Shown here piece by piece: positions 61,645 to 64,000 of a stretch of 64,000 nt of DNA. Positions within the stretch are counted from its first letter, which is position 1. The number at the start of each line of letters is the position of its first letter. Under the pieces are notes generated by a model that worked only from the letters and a program-made list of their open reading frames with translations, did no database searches and was not told the origin of the DNA. Source of the DNA: Pedobacter zeaxanthinifaciens (lineage in GTDB: Bacteria; Bacteroidota; Bacteroidia; Sphingobacteriales; Sphingobacteriaceae); contig NZ_QMHP01000003.1 of NCBI RefSeq assembly GCF_003313335.1, positions 372,001 through 436,000 of the forward strand. The letters are read 5' to 3'. The translations under genes were made by a program, and so were the position numbers.

Positions 61645-63158
61645 ATATATTAAGGAATGTTTAAAATTAACTGATTATCCATTATTAGGCATAACCTGCA
61701 TTTTTTAATTCTTGAAAATTTCAAGAGTCTATTTCCATAGTTGCCAAGTATAGATTCCTCCTAACGTCGGAATGACAAAGCGCTTAAAAACAGCGCATTG
61801 GATTGCAAGAATTACCGTTGGTTTTATCATTTCGAACGCAGTTAGAAATTCATAGCACGCCATTTAAATGACAGATTCCTCCTAACCTCGGAATGACAAA
61901 GCGGTTAAAAACAGGGCATTGGATTGCAAGAATTACCGTTAGTCTTGTCATTTCGAACGCAGTGAGAAACCCTTAACACGCCATTCAAATGATAGATTCC
62001 TCCTAGCGTCGGAATGACAGGTGGGCTAAAAAACAGGGTATTGGATTGCAAAAATTACCGTTAGTTTGTCATTTCGAACGCAGTGAGAAATCTATAACAT
62101 TCCATTTAATTGACAGATTCCTCCTAACGTCGGAATGACAAATGGGCTAAAAAACAGGGTATTGGATTGTAAGAATTACCGTTAGTCTTGTCATTTCGAA
62201 CGCAGTGAGAAATCCTTAACACGCCATTCAAATGATAGATTCCTCCTAGCGTCGGAATCACAAATGGGCTAAAAACAGTGTATTGGATTGCAAGAATTAC
62301 GGTTAGTTTTATCATTTTCGAACGCAGTGAGAAATCCTTAACACGCCATTCAAATGATAGATTCCTCCTAGCGTCGGAATGACAGGTGGGCTAAAAAACA
62401 GGGCATTGGATTGCAAGAGTTACCATTAGTTTTGTCATTTCGAACGCAGTGAAAAATCCATAACGCTCCATTCAAATGAAAGATTCCTCCTAACGTCGGA
62501 ATGACAAAGCGCTTAAAAACAGGGCATTGGATTGCAAGAATTACCGTTAGTCTTGTCATTTCGAACGCAGTGAGAAATCCGTAGCACGCCATTCAAATGA
62601 CAGATTCCTCCTAACGACGGAATGACAAAGCGCTTAAAACCAGTGTATTGGATTGTAAGAATTACCGTTAGTTTTGTCATTTCGAACGCAGTGAGAAATC
62701 CATAACACGTCATTTAAATGATAGATTCCTCCTAGCGCCGGAATGACAAAGCGCTTAAAAACAGTGCATTGGATCGCAAGAATTACCGTTAGTTTTGTCA
62801 TTTCGAACGAAGTGAGAAATCCATAACATACCATTAAATGACAGATTTCTCCTAACCTCGGAATGACAAAGCGCTTAAAAACAGGGCATTGGATTGTAAG
62901 AATTAACGTTAGTTTTGTCATTTTCGAACGCAGTGAGAAATCCACAACACGCCATTCAAATGACAGATTCCTCCTAACGTCGGAATGACAGGTGGGCTAA
63001 AAAACAGGGCATTGGATTGCAAGAATTACCGTTAGTTTTGTCATTTCGAACGCAGTGAGAAATCCACAACACGCCATTTAATGATAGATTTCTCCTAACG
63101 TTGGAATGATAAAACGCTTAAAAAATAGGATTATTAGAAATTACGGACATTCAAAAAG
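61645..63158. other. 1.5-kb gene-free region holding the tandem palindrome array
   Basis: No gene is supported. The 61645-61749 part is AT-rich and unremarkable, with one small inverted repeat (CTTGAAAATTTCAAG). The rest is the array at 61750-63145. Minus-strand frames of 60-100 codons inside it repeat each other because they translate the repeat units. Confidence 0.85.
61750..63145. repeat. Tandem array of about 11 copies of a 121-122 bp palindromic repeat
   Basis: Counting the core CGAACG gives hits at 61833, 61954, 62075, 62197, 62319, 62441, 62562, 62683, 62804, 62925 and 63047: eleven units with steps of 121 or 122 bp. Each unit has a left arm (from GTCATTTCGAACG to GAGAAATC), a centre of about 22 bases (ACACGCCATTCAAATGA-like), a right arm (GATTCCTCC to CGGAATGAC) that imperfectly mirrors the left, and a linker of about 50 bases (ATTGGATTGCAAGAATTACC region). 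The array opens with a lone right arm. Two linker subtypes occur: GCGCTTA-like, and GGGCTA-like (following the right arms at about 62018, 62140, 62262, 62384 and 62990). Confidence 0.95.
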
Positions 63159-63737
63159 TTAATTATCATTCAACAAAAACTCATCAATTGCTGCAATTGC
63201 ATTTTTTAAACGCTCCTCTCCAAGCCCCGAGACTACGCTGTATGTAGCACCAAGCTGTTTAAGCTCCCTATGCCAAACCTCCATAAAGTGCTCCCGCTGA
63301 TTTGGAAAATCTCTCAAAGGATCATCTTCCCAAGGTAAATCAATATCAAGCAACACATAAAAATCATAAGTATGCTCAGGCAATGCATTTAAAACAACTT
63401 CAGGTGTTTCGCCAAAAAATGCATCGCTCCAAATTTTCACTGTTAAAAACGTGGTGTCGCAAATTATGAAATCCGTTTCAGCCATAACCATCACCGATTG
63501 CTCCAACGCTAGCTGACCATGAAACATATTAATTTCATCCTGCATGGTACATGGCGCTGTTAAGGCCTCGCAGTAATACCTTGAATATTCAGGCACCCAA
63601 GGCACTTGGTAATACTTTGCTAAATTGATAGCCATGGTAGACTTACCAGTACTTTCAGGCCCAACTATGGCTATTTTTTTGATTTGCTTATGAAGATGTT
63701 TGTTCACGATATGTCTTTTTCCAATCCAGATATCCAA
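63159..63737 (-). CDS. NadR-like ribosylnicotinamide kinase (AAA_28 ATPase)
   Basis: A 192-residue P-loop kinase resembling the C-terminal kinase domain of NadR. Walker A is 'GPESTGKST' (about 27-35), followed by 'VPEYSRYYCEAL', the acidic 'FIICDTTFLTVKIWSD' and 'LLDIDLPWEDDPLRDFP'. It probably phosphorylates nicotinamide riboside to NMN on the NAD salvage route. The start overlaps the pnuC gene by 50 bp if the ATG at 63737 is used; a GTG at 63707 would reduce this to 20 bp and is also plausible. It is co-transcribed with pnuC, the riboside importer. Confidence 0.88.
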   Translation of the reverse strand: MDIWIGKRHIVNKHLHKQIKKIAIVGPESTGKSTMAINLAKYYQVPWVPEYSRYYCEALTAPCTMQDEINMFHGQLALEQSVMVMAETDFIICDTTFLTVKIWSDAFFGETPEVVLNALPEHTYDFYVLLDIDLPWEDDPLRDFPNQREHFMEVWHRELKQLGATYSVVSGLGEERLKNAIAAIDEFLLNDN

Positions 63738-64000
63738 CTATTGCAATGATTACTAAAATCGCATATAAAACAGCGTAAAGGTTAAGCTGTTTGTAAATTA
63801 ATAAAGGCACATAGCAAATATCTACGAAGATCCACAATATCCAATTTTCTAAAATTTTACGCGTAAGCATTATTTGCGCTACAAAACTAACCGCCGTACA
63901 AAATCCATCTTCGTAAGGCACATTGGTAGGCGTAAAACGATCAAGAAAATAACCTAATACTACTGTTAATAATATGATAGCCGCAATTGCAATTGCCCAA
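63688..64000 (-). CDS. pnuC: Nicotinamide riboside transporter PnuC, C-terminal part
   Basis: The frame is open to the right window edge; 103 residues of the C-terminus are seen. Hydrophobic helices and the PnuC signatures 'TNVPYEDGFCTAVSFVAQIM' and 'ENWILWIFVDICYVPLLIYK' are clear, then a last helix and a basic tail ending 'QTSS'. The Trp residues in this region line the riboside site in characterised PnuC. It imports nicotinamide riboside by facilitated diffusion, trapped by the downstream kinase. The upstream part lies outside the window, so completeness and promoter (for example a thiamin or NAD-responsive element) cannot be judged. Confidence 0.93.
   Translation of the reverse strand, partial: WAIAIAAIILLTVVLGYFLDRFTPTNVPYEDGFCTAVSFVAQIMLTRKILENWILWIFVDICYVPLLIYKQLNLYAVLYAILVIIAIVGYLDWKKTYREQTSS

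Noticed and set aside
61750..63145. CRISPR array, or tandem repeat protein gene on the minus strand
   Set aside because: The sequences between the palindromic arms are also conserved, so there are no unique spacers, and no cas genes are near. The frames of 60-100 codons translate a 121-122 bp period, which shifts frame from unit to unit.
1..64000. tRNA, rRNA, prophage, insertion sequences or toxin-antitoxin modules
   Set aside because: None was recognised by reading intergenic regions and products. A tRNAscan or Infernal run could still find something I missed, but all large gaps were read.

Overview
The window looks like a chromosomal segment of a Bacteroidota bacterium, most likely a member of the Sphingobacteriaceae (Pedobacter or a near relative). 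The reasons are the AT-rich genome, the family content (GLPGLI protein beside a TonB-receptor-type barrel, DUF3127, Bacteroidota-type LptE, TlpA/DUF4369 proteins, an ECF sigma/anti-sigma pair with SusC-like pieces) and the repeated promoter signature TAnnTTTG a few bases before start codons. Genus assignment is inference. No rRNA, tRNA, insertion sequence, prophage or CRISPR array was found.

Layout. 1-10 kb: end of a pirin-like protein, purD, a TlpA-type thioredoxin protein, a degenerate arginase-fold protein, an SDR reductase coupled to a SerB/SerA chimera, tryptophan 2,3-dioxygenase and ilvE. 10-14 kb: two tandem AsmA-like membrane proteins. 14-22 kb: housekeeping run of miaB, a sigma-54 activator, lptE, an acidic repeat-type protein, secG, groES and groEL. 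22-28.5 kb: MgtC, RDD and MORN/TonB-C membrane genes, L-serine dehydratase, PaiB-like protein, anti-sigma and ECF sigma. 28.6-34 kb: VWA protein with SusC-like N-terminus, DUF4197, HtrA protease, dapF. 34-37 kb: Crp/Fnr regulator, two tandem paralogous secreted proteins and a small lipoprotein. 37-43.6 kb: tetR-RND efflux operon (adaptor, pump, outer membrane channel). 43.7-53.3 kb: TPR lipoprotein, PIF1/RecD-like helicase, outer-membrane barrel with GLPGLI partner, and a two-component system. 53.4-58.3 kb: DUF3127, RNA methyltransferase, XRE regulator, HD hydrolase and a two-gene radical-SAM DNA-repair-like module. 58.4-61.6 kb: phosphate module (PhoR-like kinase, DUF47/PhoU-like, Pit transporter). 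61.75-63.15 kb: an array of about 11 tandem copies of a 121-122 bp palindromic repeat. 63.2-64 kb: nicotinamide riboside salvage (NadR-like kinase and partial pnuC).

Four signals stand out. (1) The PhoR-like kinase and the DUF47-pit operon have the same promoter architecture: two 7-bp TTAACxx direct repeats at 11-bp pitch, then exactly 8 bp, then TAnnTTTG. This is a candidate Bacteroidota Pho box. (2) The radical-SAM DNA-repair-type gene has a perfect 12-bp-arm palindrome wrapped around its TAnnTTTG box, which is a strong repressor-operator candidate. (3) The noncoding tandem array is built from a palindrome whose relatives lie elsewhere in the window as single or paired arms. (4) A sigma/anti-sigma/VWA locus reuses SusC-receptor N-terminal motifs without any barrel. 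All family calls come from reading the translated sequences; no database search was run.
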